Under the pieces are notes generated by a model that was not told the origin of the DNA, did not search any database, and worked only from the letters and a program-made list of their open reading frames with translations. Positions 14,480 through 28,020 of a DNA stretch of 64,000 bases are shown piece after piece (position 1 is the first letter of the stretch; every line of letters starts with the position of its first letter). The stretch covers positions 46,063,784 to 46,127,783 of the forward strand of contig NC_092868.1 in NCBI RefSeq assembly GCF_032062135.1. Direction: 5' to 3'. The position numbers and the translations under genes are program-made. Origin of the DNA: Pyxicephalus adspersus (taxonomy: Eukaryota > Chordata > Amphibia > Anura > Pyxicephalidae).

Positions 14480-14735
14480 ATGTTCACACCGGTAGTGAGG
14501 TTATTTTGCATTTACTGCTTCCACGTGCCAAGGAACAGCTCTCCCTCAGAAGACCGGAACATGTAGCTCCATACAGCATATATTAGATCCATAGAGAATA
14601 GATGGGGCGAGTACCGCTCACAGTCGACAGCTGTCAAACGGACAGATGCTGGTTCTTTAAGAAAAAGAGCAATTGAGGGTCAGGCATGGTGCCAGCCAAG
14701 GGGAGCAACGCACTTGATCTCGAACCCTTAGTCCG
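14480..14735 (+). repeat. Unclassified dispersed repeat, family X
   Basis: It shares ordered words with the reverse complement of 27690-28020: gggaacagct or aaggaacagct, a purine-rich block, gcggt/ccgctcac, gacagatgctggttctttaa, and catggtgccag. No coding sequence. The class is unknown. Confidence 0.45.
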
Positions 14736-16842
14736 GTAATACCTATGTATTGCAAAAATTTACAAAAGAACAGTAGTGGGAGTTTTGCATTTCAGCTGGT
14801 CTGTAACGTTTTCATTTTTTTATGAACTTAATATGAAGGTGATCCCCTATGTTCCGGATTGGACAATGAAAAGTCCACTTTGAAGAAAAAACCTGCTAAA
14901 TACATAACTAACCATGAAACACTTAAACATATACCATACAGTGCAGCACAGCTGTAATATCACCTGGATAAGATTAACCATTACTGGCGTTTTGCTACCT
15001 CCGAGACGTTTTTTAATTTTCTACAGCACGCAGAATTTGTCCAATTCCTCCGCAGAAAAATGTCCTGTCCAATAGAATTCACTGGACTGAAGCAGCAGGA
15101 AATTAATGGGGTTTTTATCCACGCTGTCCTTTTAGGATGAGCAAGAGCTGCCTATTTTCTCACTCTCCAGAGCTTCATATCTAGATAACCGCCGGTGTCT
15201 AAATTGTGGTTTAATACAGAACGAGAGGTGCATGCGGCAGAAGGGAGAGTGTCAGCTGTTTATAGCCTATTAATTCATTCTCGAGTGTTTACAGTCTTCA
15301 AACTGACAAGACTAGAAGATCTTCCCATTATAAATGGCTAAGGTGTACAAAGCCAGTTAGGTAAGCGTGCTAATGTCATTTACCAATTAAGAGCTTTTAC
15401 AGTCGCAGAAGGGCTAGAACGACCTCAATTTGGCAGGATTCCATCTGCTAATAGACAATCTCCGGAGAATAACAATAGAAAAGACACTATGTTTTAAGGG
15501 GCCACTAAATCGATCTTGTATGAATACCAACGTAAAGCAGACTGAATTTCAAGTATCTGAAATGGAACGTGTTCTTGTCAATGATATCAGCTCGGGCATC
15601 TGTCATGTGTAATAATAAATTAAAGAATGGCTCAACGTTCTTTCAAGGACCATATTATATCTATTTTGTATATGGACCTGTTTGAGGATCAATATTAGAA
15701 CTTCCACTGATGACCTGGGTTAAAGGTAATCTTCAGGCACGGCCCAAATTTACCCTGAAACCTCACTCTACCCTGCTACATACAGCAATATTTTTTTGGC
15801 GGTTTTAGAAAGCTTGTGTTGCTTCCTTGGAGTCTGCAATATTCACACAGTGGTATTTCCAGGGTCAACAGAGTGCCCTTGATCACCTCCCATTCATGTA
15901 AGTAAGCCATCCAGGACTTTTTCTTTTCCTATATAAAGCGGGAAAGAGAGTGAAATAGGATGGATTTCTAGTTAAGAAATTAAGATATGCGTTTGGAAAG
16001 GAACTGGGTAGATGGGAGTTCTGTAGTCCAAAAGGCTAATGCTTGGTAGAGCTGGTAGCAATCCTATGGATACCAATGCAGGAGTATGTAGTCAGCTATA
16101 GGAAGTTAGAATCTTGTCACATTTCTGTGGATCAACAAGTCATTTTTCTGATCTTGTGATTTTAAAAGGGAAAAGGGATGTGTGTATTTCAATATGTACA
16201 GAATATTTTTATGTAAAAGTTTTCAAAGTACTGAGCCCGTTACAGAAGAACTCCCTTATCACTGTCCTAAGAATGATTATGGTGATTATAATGACTATCA
16301 TTCTCCAACACATGGAATAGTTTCACATGCAGTGCTGGAAACACATACAAATATACACAACTTAGTGCTTTATTTTAATGTTGAAATATTAAAATGTGTT
16401 GTATATATTTGGTTTCCTCAAAGCCTGAGCTATGAACTGCAATCCTGTGCCTATACATAACTGTTCTCGGTCATAGACGCCCTTGACGTACTTCCTCTTT
16501 CCAAAACATGGATGACAGTGTCATCACCTTGACAGAGTGAGTAACATCTGGAGCTTACAGGATTCTGGCAGGAAAAAGCAAACAGCAGGCTAGAAACCGA
16601 GTTCTAAGCTGGAGATAAGCAACTTCAGAAGACCTTAAAGTTACAGAACTGCAAGTCACAGCAAGGTAGGCCAGACTGAGCAAGAGGGCAAACTGGAAAA
16701 CGGTCATTTATTGGCTGGGGGCCATGTCTTGGCCAACCTACACAGAATGGCAAAGTAGGTGGAAACCAGAATTAAACAATCATTATATATAATTTATATA
16801 TCTAATTTCTGGTGACTTCTTGCAGCCTCTTTTGGTCCACAT

Positions 16843-17142
16843 CAGTCTTTTCCAACCTTTTTAGCAAGAGGGAACCCTTGAAACAACTTCTATGTCTTCA
16901 GGGAATCTCTTGGATACATACAATATCTACAGCTTACAGTACATCAGTTTGGTGGTCAATGGGAAAAATGCTTCTTACATTGCTGGCCAGTGGGAAGGCT
17001 GTTGCCCTTCCAATTAGAAAAAAGGATCATTGGTGTCATTAAAACTGACCCGAGAGGCATAAAGTGCTCATTGCTCAAGGAATCTTTAGCAAACTCAGAA
17101 GGAACCCTACGGTTCCATGGAATCTTGGTTGGAAAACACTTG
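16843..17142 (+). mobile_element. hAT-type MITE, copy B
   Basis: It is the same family as 5350-5552 but longer. It begins cagtcttttccaacctttt and carries cttcagggaatctcttgg, acagcttacagtacatcag, ggatcattggtgtcatt and gacccgagaggcataaa. The right end is degraded (ttggaaaacacttg). Confidence 0.75.
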
Positions 17143-19520
17143 CCAACATGCCATTTCTCTGCAAGCCATTTCTCAAGGTGGGTAACCTATTGGTGTCCAA
17201 AACTACATCTATTTATTGAATGGTAAAAAAGGCTACTTATAGTCTCATTTGGCAGCTATGTGACAACACAGGAGGACAGGAAAAAAGTCTGAACTATGAC
17301 CACCATTGCAGCATACAAGGTAAATATAGTTAATGGCAATGAATTGAAAATCTTATATAAAAGTGATGGTTTCAATTGGTGCAATATTTAAGTCACATGC
17401 TTAGATTTTCCATAGCCCTTTAGAAGAAAATGCATGCAAATCGTACAAAAAACAAACACATTGTGCCGTGTGTTTCTTTATAATTGAACAAAAAGCATTC
17501 AAATCTAAATTCTAAATACAAATGATAGTTTTTGAGAAAAAAGCAAAGGTGTGAAATGGCTTAGTATGTAGCAAGCTGGAAGCAAAAAAAAAAACTGTTC
17601 CTATCCACTATTTGTAAAAAGATTCTTTCTTGTGTTAAATACTCTTCTGTATTTAAGTGATATAGTACTCCTGAAATAAGAACGTTTTTTATAAAATGCT
17701 GCTGGAGTTCTTATTAAAAGGTCGGCACAACCATATTTCCAAGGAGACACTGTCACGATTTAAAAAAATTGCAGGTAAAAGAAAAGCACAGTTACGTATT
17801 TTAAGTGCTTACTTGCAGTGTTTTTCCTTTTTATACGAAAATCTATTTTTTCCTCCCTTGCAAAGTGCCTTTGAACCTGCTAGCAAATTTCACTACTCCA
17901 GAAAGAGAATGAAATTGAAAGCTGCTGCAATAAACTGACAATGATTTCTGAAGTTACATTAATATAGTTAGGTGTATATCAAATGTTAGTATTGGGTTCA
18001 TACAAACATTAATGATTATTCTGTAAGCAAAGACTATGTAAGGTGCCTAAATCCCAAAACCTAAAACACCATGGGGGACCAAGGTTTCTCCATATAACGA
18101 TAAACAATAGACTTTAGAACAGGAACTGAACCTATTGCATTTTTATTTAATTCTCCAATGGTTACTTTTTACTTTTGTGGGTATGTATCAGTCCATGTTG
18201 CCACAAAGCCACCAATCATAAAATATCTTTGAAGTAATGGGATAAAAGGAGGAACTTGAGTGGCTGCAATGGGGTAACATAGCCTGGAATCTTTCTTGCC
18301 TCGGGTACTTTGATAAATGAGGGCGAAGATAAGGATAAGAGTAGAAGAACTGGACTTTTTACAATAGTTCTCAGAGGAATGTGCGCTAACCTCTACGAGT
18401 GAATGCAGTCTGTGCACATCTTGTACAGGGATACACTGAACAATGCGGCCAATGCTTTCTGTACGCCTCTTTGATTAGATCTGAATAGAGGGAGCTAGTG
18501 TGGAAATCGGAGGGAAGGAATCTGGAACAATGCTACCTTTATGTAAACACTAAAGTGAACTTGGGCATCCGATGAGTAGGCAGCATGAAAAGATTAGCTT
18601 GAATTCAGGGCACATTGCAGGGGCTGAAATATCATTCAGGTGCTGGGCTGAAAGCACACTGAGCCCCATAATAGAAGTTACATAATGCAGTATTGGTGTA
18701 GATGTTTTCATCCGAGATACAATGGGTGATCCACATCATTCTATAAAGGAGACATGTCAGGTGCGTTTTTCTATGGTGGCGGTACCTATTGTTCTCTAAG
18801 ATTGGAGGCAGAAAAATACGTAGGTGTGGTTAGAATATATTGAAGTCTATAAAAAAAAGTCATAAAAGTTTTTCAGCAGAAGTAGTTTGCTAGTTTGTGA
18901 ATGTCGCCATTCAAGGTATGACCTTAGGCGAGAAAATCGATTGATCTTAAGCCTTTATTTCACCAGACAAGAAAACTATTCTTTTTGAGCAAAGAATGAG
19001 GGACATAACCAGCATTTTTGGGTATAGGAAAGTCCATTTTCCCCAACTTTACAGCAACTGTGTTTAGTGATTGGCCACACTAGTACCTAGGGCTGCCACA
19101 TTGGGGTAACGCAAAAGTCCTTAGTCGTATAAAGGCCTTGAATAAAAATGCAGATCTTATTCAAAGCATCTGCTGTTCACTCTGGCAGCAAACCATAGTG
19201 GTAGTAGTATGCCACGCTAGGAAAGGTGGTGATATAGTAAACCCATATGGGTAAGGCAAAGGTCACTTTAACGGCACAATCCTAATGGTGTTAGATGACC
19301 CCATTAGGAAAAAAATACAATACAATGAAAGAATACACAGAAAACCTGAGTATTACACTCTAGGAAAGGGGGCAAATCAGAAAACCAGTTTTGGCCTGCA
19401 TGGACCAAGCACAGGATCCTTTATTGTTATAATCCTGATGGTGTCAGATGACCCTACTAAGCAAAAAAATTTAAAAAAAGCCACATACAACACATAAATT
19501 TAGCAGTCTTGGGTTCTCAC

Positions 19521-19657
19521 CTTTCTATGCTGCTCATAATTTCGAATAAAATCACGCAGTTGCTCCTCCCGGCTTTCTAGGGTGGAATACAGCTGCTCCA
19601 TTTGGCTCACCAGGTCTGCCTTTTCTGACTTTAATCTCCTGCGATCTGCCTTCATGG
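19521..19657 (-). CDS. KAZRN: KAZRN internal coding exon (coiled coil, second exon of the short form)
   Basis: This exon is 137 nt. The minus-strand acceptor is tttttgcag and the donor is gtgagaac. The first two bases (CC) complete an alanine codon with the G left over from exon 26761-26952, and 45 full codons follow, so it leaves in phase 0 and joins exon 8720-8890 cleanly. The peptide starts MKADRRRLKSEKADLVSQME and ends with REEQLRDFIRNYEQHRK, a signature stretch of kazrin. It differs from the human sequence I remember only by conservative changes (for example R/K, S/G, E/Q). The segment is continuous coiled coil. It opens with an in-frame ATG, which an N-truncated isoform could in principle use, though nothing here shows that it does. 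Confidence 0.97.
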
Positions 19658-21675
19658 CTGCAAAAACAGGATGGAAAAAATAGCTATAAATATTTAACAC
19701 AGTCATGCCGCAACTGCAAAAAACCTGTTGAAGAGGTTTCGCAGGCCTCCATATCATAATGCAGAAAAAGATGCCGCGGCCATCTGATATAAGCTCTTAG
19801 TTTTAGAAAATTCAGACTAGAACGGCATTGATGTAACAAAATACATGATGGAGACTTCATCCAAATTATATTCAGTGCCTGTTGACTTTTTTTTTTCAGC
19901 AAGTGCCCTGCATCGATCTGCATTTGATTTCTCATTAGCAAACCACTAGCAGACAATGCAGAGGTATCTTCATGTACCTCCAGAACAGCTTTTGGAGCTC
20001 ATGGGGTTCTTAGAATGATACCACAACAAAACAATGCATTTCTACCTCTCAAAGCTGAAAGATGAAGGTCTGAACGTGTCAGTTCATTGACCACATCCCA
20101 CCTGCAGAATGAGATATTTTGGCTTATTACGACAAACTCCAAAAATCCTTAAAAAAAGCTGCATGTAGAATCTCCAGGCCACAGCAGTCTGGTGTACAAA
20201 GCTTTTGGTCCAGAGGGGCATGATTTAAATCTTTCCTTTTGTTCCCTATCCTTAAAATTCTGCTTTTCTGAGCAGTGGACAACCTAGCCATCACAAAGTA
20301 CCGACACAGCATCACGTAAATCATTGCCAACTTTCGGCAAAGCTTTTTCTTAGCTAACAGATAAGAAAAAAAGAAATTCCTTCTGAACATAACAGCATAT
20401 TACTGGCAGTTGTTATTTTGACTGAAGTTCATTCAAGCTTTCTTGCTGTTCTTTAGCTTGTAATCCATTCTTACATGAATGGGCTCGGAGATCAATAATG
20501 GATATGCTGCAGATATTGTACAGCCAATCTGCCCCTCACCCTGCTGAGGGCATGGCTGATGTGAATGCCAAGGGAGCAAAGCAAAGCATGATGGGTATGT
20601 CTCTGATGTTTTAAATTCGGCATCAATACAGATAAGTCTAAAGAAGCTGGTTTGTCCCAGCCCCTATGCAGTTTTGTGAGGTCAGAACTATAGACATTTA
20701 GTATTTCTGACAAGCTGCTATGGGTCAGTACATATTCTGATTGTTCTAGTTTCTTTGAACGAGGCTGAATGCAGACAATACAGGAGAGCCAAAATTATGT
20801 AAAGGCTATTAATTAAACCTGTAATGAGATAATAGATCCATTAAATCCTCAATTCTATCAATCCTTAAATGCAACCTGATTTTTATATGTCAGATTTGAG
20901 AAATTCCAATTTCCTACAATCAAAACCACCAATTTGTGTCTTGGATTTCAATTTATTATGCACCAGGGACCTATACATTATTTAAATAAATGCTGGCCAC
21001 TTTGCCTTACACAACCGGCCTTTAATGAAAGGTCTGTAAGAAATCACAGACCTGTAACTAACAACTTAAGATCAACTACTTTCTACATCATCCCAAGTTC
21101 AAACTGACCATCAACATGGAGAAGAAAACCTAAAACTGAACTCAGTGTCATTTATATGTGATAAATGAATTACTTTAAATCCATTTACCGAATGTGTTGA
21201 TTATAAACATCATAACCATATCATTTACAAACCAGGCTCATGTATCGAAATTGCTGTTAAAATCTCTTCTGAGCATGGAATCATTACACTGAGGAATTCA
21301 GGGGTGCAGCACACGGAAACGATTGTAATGGAAGGCAGAACTATTACCTTGTGAATATGTCACCGCATTTTTTCCCAGAAGCAGCCTTGGGTGGTTCCAA
21401 GATCAGGCAGCGTTGCTTGGGAGCAGAATAATCTACAGACAGGTCCAGGACCAGAATGTGCTGTCTTAGTAAGGATGTCTAGGTCACAGGTCTGGCATGA
21501 TAGTAAGTTACTAAGCTTTTTGGCACTTAAAAAAATCTTACAGGTGAATTTTTGCAATGCTCACATTTATGTATTACAACTCTGTATTTGATGGTCTGTA
21601 GTTCAGCTTCAAACAGGGTCTAGTCTAATGTGTGTGTGAAGGCAGGAAATCACAATACCCATAGTATTTTCATCA

Positions 21676-21868
21676 GCCAGTATTTATATAGTGCCAACAT
21701 ATTGCACAGAGTTTTACAAAGTCCATTGTCCCTCAATTTTTTGAGGGAAAGCCGATACACCCAACTGCATGCCTTTTGGGATGTGGGAGTAAACCGAAGT
21801 ACCTGGAGGAAACCCAAGGAGAAGAGTCCTGGCTGGGTTTCAAACCTGGGACCTAGCACTGCAAAGGT
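21676..21868 (-). repeat. SINE copy, head to tail, internally shortened
   Basis: Minus strand: cctttgcagtgctaggtccc, B-box-like ggtttgaaaccc, then gggtttcctccaggtac, cccacatcccaaaaggcat, and the tail gcaatatgttggcactata. The order is the same as in the fuller copy at 44385-44702, with the middle of the tail deleted. Confidence 0.75.
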
Positions 21869-23354
21869 GAGCCAAACTGTGATAAAAATGTATCTTTATC
21901 CTACCAAAAAAGAGGTTTCAGACGAGGTTTCTTTAAATTAAAAATCTCTTTAAGCAACCGGCTTGTTTTTTAAATAAAAGTCCAACCCTTATGACTTTAA
22001 TCAAAAGAGATAATTAAAGTTTAATAGTTTTCTTCCAATTACCTTCAGTCTGACATCCAGTCTTGACTTGCAACTACATTCCAGTTCTGGTTTTATGATA
22101 AAACTCTGGAATGTGTTTCTATTTTGTTCAGGTTGTCTGCAGTGAAAATGCTTTGAAAACAGGTTTGTGCACAGAGAAACAGACAGAGTGCAAAAAGCAG
22201 CATTTATTTGATAGAGGTAATTCATACCATGTACTCTACTGACTGCAATAAGACGTGGGATTAACAGCATGTTGTGATATTACTCCAACAGTACACGGAT
22301 TCTGAAAGCCAGATTGACCTCAAAAAGTGTATTTACTGGATGTACGGCAGATGGAAAAGAGCGCTTGGTTTTACTAGCTGCAAATGACAACCTTGTTCAT
22401 CAAGTATCTAATATAACCGCCAAATAAGTCATTGTGAATGCTACTGGGTGCATGAGGATGGCAAGTCCAAATGGTGCAAAGCTCCTGATGGCCGTAACCA
22501 AAGCCGTACCCTTTTTTAACAGCAAATTGCAAAAAATGCACTTCTGCAAAATAAGCTTAGACCAGGTTGAGCAATCACTACAACTTCTGGTCAATGGGAA
22601 AAATCAAGTTCATGATTTTAAATGATTCCTAAAACAATTTGAGGTTTGCATGTTGTACGACATTGCCTATGGCCTTTACTGTATTTTCATATTTAGGAAC
22701 CATAAGCTGCTGAGCCATGCTGTAAAATACTCTAACCCTCAATGTCATCACACATGCCCTACTCAGGTGACACCTTTAAAGGTATATATTGTTAAGATAA
22801 TCACAGAGTGAAAAAAAGAAAAAAGAATGCAGGACGGTAACAAAACGATGGCATTTTACATATGGGTTCCTATATCCATCCTGCTAATATCCTCATAGAC
22901 AGTCTCAGTGACCACCGATACTTCAGCAGCTCACGAGTACACAAATCTAAAAGTTCACATATCATTATGTAATTGTATTGGTGATTTCACCCACACTGGA
23001 GATGTCCTTTAAGGGCCATTTAAACTGAATCTACAATATATTTTCAAAGTCAGGAAGAATCAGCTCAATGCAATTCTTTCCAGACACTGTGCGGTAATTC
23101 AGATTCCTCTAAGCTGTCTTGTTCAATGCAATGAAAGCAGCACTTTCTCTTCCCCGCTTCTTTACTTCCCACAGCTGCATCAGCTCTATTACTTTGTACT
23201 GCCAGACCTTCAGGGACGAGCAGCCCTAAAATATACATGGGCTGGGAACTCTGAAGTGACAGCACCAGTGTGCAGATGCATTTTGCTTGTATGTGCTTAC
23301 TAATATATAGTTATTTTTATACACATAAATAAGGATCTGCTAAAACATTAAAAC

Positions 23355-23630
23355 TACCAAGCGTAAGGATTGGAGGGACTTTGACAAGGGTCAAACTCTG
23401 ATAGTCAGATAAATGGGTCAGACCATTTTCAAAATGGCAGGTCTTGTAAGGTGACCCATTTAATAATAGTTAGTACCTGCCAAAGAAAAGACAACAGTGT
23501 CATGGACACCCAAGGTTCAGTGGTACTGGGTGGTGGTGGGGTGTCTGGGGTCTAATGGACTAACCCACCTGGTCCAAACCCACAGAAGAGCTACTGCAGG
23601 ACACGTTGCTTAAATAATAAATGCTGGCCA
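23355..23630 (+). pseudogene. Tc1-like transposase remnant, DNA-binding part
   Basis: The sequence follows the 5' part of a common Tc1/mariner transposase gene of fish and frogs: aagcgtaaggat, gactttgacaagggtcaaa, ggcaggtcttgtaaggtg, tagtacctgccaaa, gtcatggacacccaaggttc, and ccacagaagagctactg. In intact relatives this encodes the helix-turn-helix DNA-binding domain. Frame changes and an extra ggtggtggtgg insertion break it, and the catalytic half is absent. It cannot encode a working enzyme. Confidence 0.75.
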
Positions 23631-24014
23631 AGAGCAAAACAAACACTGACTGCTTTGGTAAATCTCCATATTTGGTCCGACAGATGGTCAAACCTTTTTG
23701 GGTTAGGTTTAAAACCAAATGCCATCCCAATGACAACACACATTCAAAACACACAAGAGTTATTTTATCTCCGAAATGATTTGTGTTTCTGTCCACCTAG
23801 TTCTAGGCTGGCCATGAGCAGAACAAACATGGACTGCCCTGGTGGATCTCAAAATTTGCTTTTACCGATGGTTGGAAGATCTTCATCCAATATAGAACCT
23901 TTTTGAATGAGGTTAAGCTCAAAGCTGATCGCCATCCCAACAACCAAACACATCTGAAACAGACACGGGAGCTGTTTTATCTTCTGATTTGTATTTCTGT
24001 CCAACCAGTTCTAG
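23622..24014 (+). repeat. Two-unit tandem duplication (units of 184 and 209 bp)
   Basis: Unit 1 (23622-23805) and unit 2 (23806-24014) share words in the same order: ctggcca.gagca.aacaaac, gactgc, ggt.aatct, gatggt, aacctttttg, gccatcccaa, aaacac, gttttatct, tttctgtcca and agttcta. Unit 2 has extra bases in the middle. Neither unit has a convincing ORF. Confidence 0.75.
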
Positions 24015-25101
24015 ACTTTGCACCACCCAACCCATCTAGCTCTTTGACCAAACTCTTCTCTACTGTAGACAACAAAGCAAGGTCATCTCCTCAGCCTCAT
24101 CCTGTAAATGGACAGTAAAAGAGTATTGTTTCTCAAATACATAGCTGCAATCTTTAATTTTGAACATTTTTAGTCTGTTTTAAAGAATCCACGTGTCACC
24201 AACAATTCCACACTACGTGATGCTATCAAGTCAACGTGGAGCAAAATCCCTGCAGAATGTCTATTTTTAACACAGCGTATCACACTGGGGAAAACAGTTA
24301 AGGGCTAAGCTGCACGGGCAATTTTTAATCTCATGTAATTGAGAGATTTAACCAACTGCTGGCCATTACTTTACTAGCCCAGAGCTACACAAGAGAGGTT
24401 TAGTAGCCTATTGTGCTCAGAAAACTCGCTAGCGAATAATTGCCAGTAGCTACAATTGGTCAAAAAACAGACGGAAATATTGGATAGCTCTCCATGGAGC
24501 AGGCTTCACAAATCACAGAGTAGCGATCAATCTTGTATTTTCATACAATGCTCTAATCATATGCGAAAGATGACTACAAGATGCTACTTGTGTAGTTTAC
24601 TCCATAGGGAGCCACTTGTTCCATCTGTTAAGCATCAACTGCTACTTCTAGAGATTAGTTGCTAACAAATTTAGCAGCAGGGTTGGCCAATTAAAAAATT
24701 CCTGCGGCTCTAGCCAAATGAAGTGACAACCAGCAAGTGGTTAAAGTAGATGGAGATTAAAGTGAATGTCCGGGCTTTGCCTAAATATACCCCCAAACCT
24801 CCCTAGCTCTCTCTAGAATATGTCACGGTATTACTTTGCTGTGTTCCTATAGTGAGATACTACCTTTATCATGCTTTATGAGGTCATTGCCAAGCTTGTA
24901 AGCTTGCAGGGGCAACTGCTTAGAGGATAAGCCCTAATAATGTATACACACCGAGGAGAACTACAGCTTCCAGGAGTTTCCTACATATGGGGTGTTGACA
25001 AGCTTATTTTACTCGAGGCAGCAGCATTGTTTGGCATAGAGAGAAATCAGTGGGTAGGGACAGCGAGAAATAGGGGTCAGGCAGAGATCTATAGTCTAAC
25101 A

Positions 25102-25371
25102 CAGCATTTCTCAACCTTTTTAACATCGAGGAACCTTTATAACTTTTAGGTCTTCAGGGAACCCCTGCTATAATTACTATACTCACAGCTCACAGTACAT
25201 TAGTGTGGGGGTCCATAGGAAAATGCTTACATTGCTAGACAGAGGGGAGAATGTCACCCTTACGGATAGCCAAAAAGATCATTGGTTTAAGTAGTAACTG
25301 ACCCGAGAGTCACAAACTGCTGATTGCAGACCCCTAGCAACCTCTGGAGGAACCGAGGTTGAGAAACACTG
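25102..25371 (+). mobile_element. hAT-type MITE, copy C
   Basis: It begins cagcatttctcaaccttttt and ends aggttgagaaacactg, so the inverted tips are well kept. The flanks gtctaaca and atctagta match at 5 of 8 positions, with the TCTA core shared, fitting an old hAT target duplication. Confidence 0.8.
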
Positions 25372-26760
25372 ATCTAGTAGGCAGGACTGACAACACTGTT
25401 TCGGATTCCAGTGCAGAAGACGAAGTGTGTTCAGAAGGGTATTTGGGGATTTTCTTAAAGGGTCAAAAAATGGAGACATGAATTGAGGATTTGAGATTCA
25501 GCACAATTTACAGTTGTAGATTTAGTCCTACACATATGGATGTTGAGGTCTACTTTAGAATGGTCAGTTCCTATACCTTATTTATTATTTTAATATATTA
25601 TATTATTTTATATTTTATTTATTATAAAATGACCATTCAAGATTATAACTCAAGTCCTGCAAATCTGGGGCCAGTTAAAAAGTCATTGGGTATAAACGTG
25701 CATTCAATTAAAACTGCATACCTGTTGCTCAAGTGAAGTTGTTTAATTCTACATCATGAAAAGACTGGATAGGTCACTGGCCATTACCTACATTTCATCA
25801 TCACAAACTCTCCTAACTGCATTCATACAACATTAGAGTATATTGTTATATAACCGTTGTAGCTGAGGTAGGGTCAGCCAGAACATTGTTCGGCTTTAAG
25901 CAGTGAATGCGGAAGCTCTACGTGTTCCATCCACCTTGCTGCAATATCATGAAGTGCATTCCTAATGAACTCTACCTCCAGAGTGTGTGACACTATTGTT
26001 CCAAGCTCCAATTCAACAGCTGCCCCCAGGGTATTCATTGCACATCCTGTGCACCTGTTCACAGTGCGCCTCTACAATAGCTACAGCTTATTCTCTGCAT
26101 GCAAAGCACTACACAGCAGTGGGAACCCGGATTTACACAGCAGCCAGGCTTTGCTGTGGCTCACGGGAAATCCAGTTCACACGGGGGTTAGGAGTCATGT
26201 GATCCCCACACGAGCACTCGGATTATGACTTATGATTTTAAAATGGCTGCGCTAATTCTATAATGTGCAAAATGAAAGACAAGAGAATTAAGTAATTGCA
26301 GGCAGATGGTGAACCTACAACAGTTACAGTGAATTTCAAGAGCTGCATCTGCAAAATTGCAAAGAAACAGCCATCAACAAGCTAAGTACTAAAGTTCAAA
26401 ATAAAAGGAATTCTGTTGTGGATGTACAGGGCTTGCAAGCAGCCTGCTTTACATCAGAACTTAAAGGTAGGGATAAATCAGGTGACTGTAAGGCCAAAAT
26501 GCCAACTGACTACTCTCCCAACCATGCTCCATAAAAAAAATTTAAAAAAGGGCGGCTTTTCTTCGAGGTTGGGTTTCAATAGGTGGTTGTCAGATATTTG
26601 TCAATAGCCATGGCATATCCTGCCTTCTCGAATACTGTTTCCATCAACTGGTAGTCACCCACTGCTGTTGAACGCCATGCTTGCCTACCGCCATGGACAA
26701 ACACATACAGAATCGGTAACCACACCACATTGCCACTAAGGCGCACAAAGAACACCTTAC

Positions 26761-26952
26761 CTTGTAACGCTTCCTTAGCCCTGGCCAACTCTTGCTCTTT
26801 CTGTACCAGTTGCACCTTCAGCTCTGTAACAGATAACACTTCTGCTGACCGACTGTCATGGGACTCTTCCAGGTCTTTTGCTAACATTTCCTTCATTTGT
26901 CGGAGCAAGTGGACCTCATCCTGAAGTTGTGACACTTCCTCCCTTAGCAGCA
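26761..26952 (-). CDS. KAZRN: KAZRN internal coding exon (start of shared coiled coil)
   Basis: This exon is 192 nt. The minus-strand acceptor is gttttgcag and the donor is gtaaggtg. It enters with TG, needing a G from the previous exon to make valine, and leaves with a single G, so it is phase 1 to phase 1. The peptide runs VLLREEVSQLQDEVHLLRQM, then KEMLAKDLEES, then a less conserved stretch (HDSRSAEVLSV), then QKEQELARAKEALQ. VLLREEV is the point where I remember alternative kazrin N-termini being spliced on, so the phase-1 entry matters for choosing first exons. The leucine/charged heptad pattern continues into exon 19521-19657. The serine-containing HDSRS stretch is where it differs most from the human sequence as I recall it. 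Confidence 0.97.
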
Positions 26953-27689
26953 CTGCAAAACACAAAAGAGACATAACACATTACATATCTGAAATTATGT
27001 ATCAAGTGCATATCAGAAAGGTATTTTACAACTTAAAACTAGTGCTAGGTTGATGCCTCACTTTCTTATCCCTTGATCAAGATAGCAATCTTTAGAAAGT
27101 CTGCTTAAGGCAAAACAAAAAAGGCAAATTGTGCTGGTGTAAATTATAAAAATTATATTATCATTAAAAAAATTGAAAACTCTTACAAATTCAAAACCCC
27201 ATTGTGTAGCTGCATAGCAACAAGGCGTCTCACACCTGTTCGTTTCTGGTAAAAAGATTGGGATTCTACAATTGCTCACCACCTACAAGTCTGGCTCCTA
27301 CTTATGTAGACATATGGTTTCCACTGTAGTGCAGAGATACTGGAAATGTAGTCTAACTTCTACTGTTTTTCCTAATTTTGGGTATCACATGGTCAAACAT
27401 GAATGGCCCTCCCATCGGTTGAATTCAGACTTGAATTCAACCACTTAAAACATTATGTTCACCACTTTGCTTATATACATCATTTATATTCATTTATCTA
27501 CCCAATTACTATTTTGCCTGGTCCAGATTTAGAAGTAGTTTGGCTTAAAAGACAAGCAATGGCAGCTCTCGTATTTATATTTCATTAGATTTGCGCCGAC
27601 ACAAAATTAAGTTACATATTTTTAAAAAATAAAGTGTCTCACTCTGTATGAAACAAAAATATTACACTTGGTTATGGACAATATATAAT

Positions 27690-28020
27690 ATATTTTAGTT
27701 TAGGTGGACACTGCAAGGCCTAACCATCCCATAGACTTGTATAGGCAGGTTCAGACCTACTTCAAGATTGAGTGATACCACACAGTTCCTGGCAGCTGGC
27801 ACCATGACAAGGACTCGATTACACAATCGATTGTACTGTAGAGCTGGTTCCTAAAGAGCCAGTGTCTGCACATCTGACTGGGGTGGCAGTGAATGGTATT
27901 GAACCGCTCACTAATGCCCAATTCATCCTCTATCTGGCTGTTGGAAGGAGACGGTACATAAAGCGTATCTCCAGAGGAAGCTGTTCCCTGGCGGGAGGAA
28001 GTGATAACTGCACTGCAACC
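27690..28020 (-). repeat. Unclassified dispersed repeat, family X (reverse)
   Basis: Its reverse complement parallels 14480-14735 (gggaacagcttcctct, then gagcggtt, then cagacactggctctttagg, then catggtgccagc). No ORF or clear ends. Confidence 0.45.

Larger units (their letters stand above)
8891..19520. other. KAZRN: KAZRN intron, about 10.6 kb
   Basis: This intron lies between the exons at 19521-19657 and 8720-8890, in phase 0. It carries a small hAT-type MITE (10121-10268), a SINE head fragment (12901-12978), two unclassified frog-type repeats (13100-13250 and 14480-14735) and a hAT-type MITE (16843-17142). A non-repeat stretch at 15180-15430 may be regulatory. I see no other gene. Confidence 0.8.
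19658..26760. other. KAZRN: KAZRN intron, about 7.1 kb
   Basis: This intron is in phase 1. It contains a SINE copy (21676-21868), a Tc1-like remnant (23355-23630), a tandem duplication (23622-24014), a hAT-type MITE (25102-25371) and an AT-only low-complexity stretch near 25580-25630. I see no other coding sequence. Confidence 0.8.
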
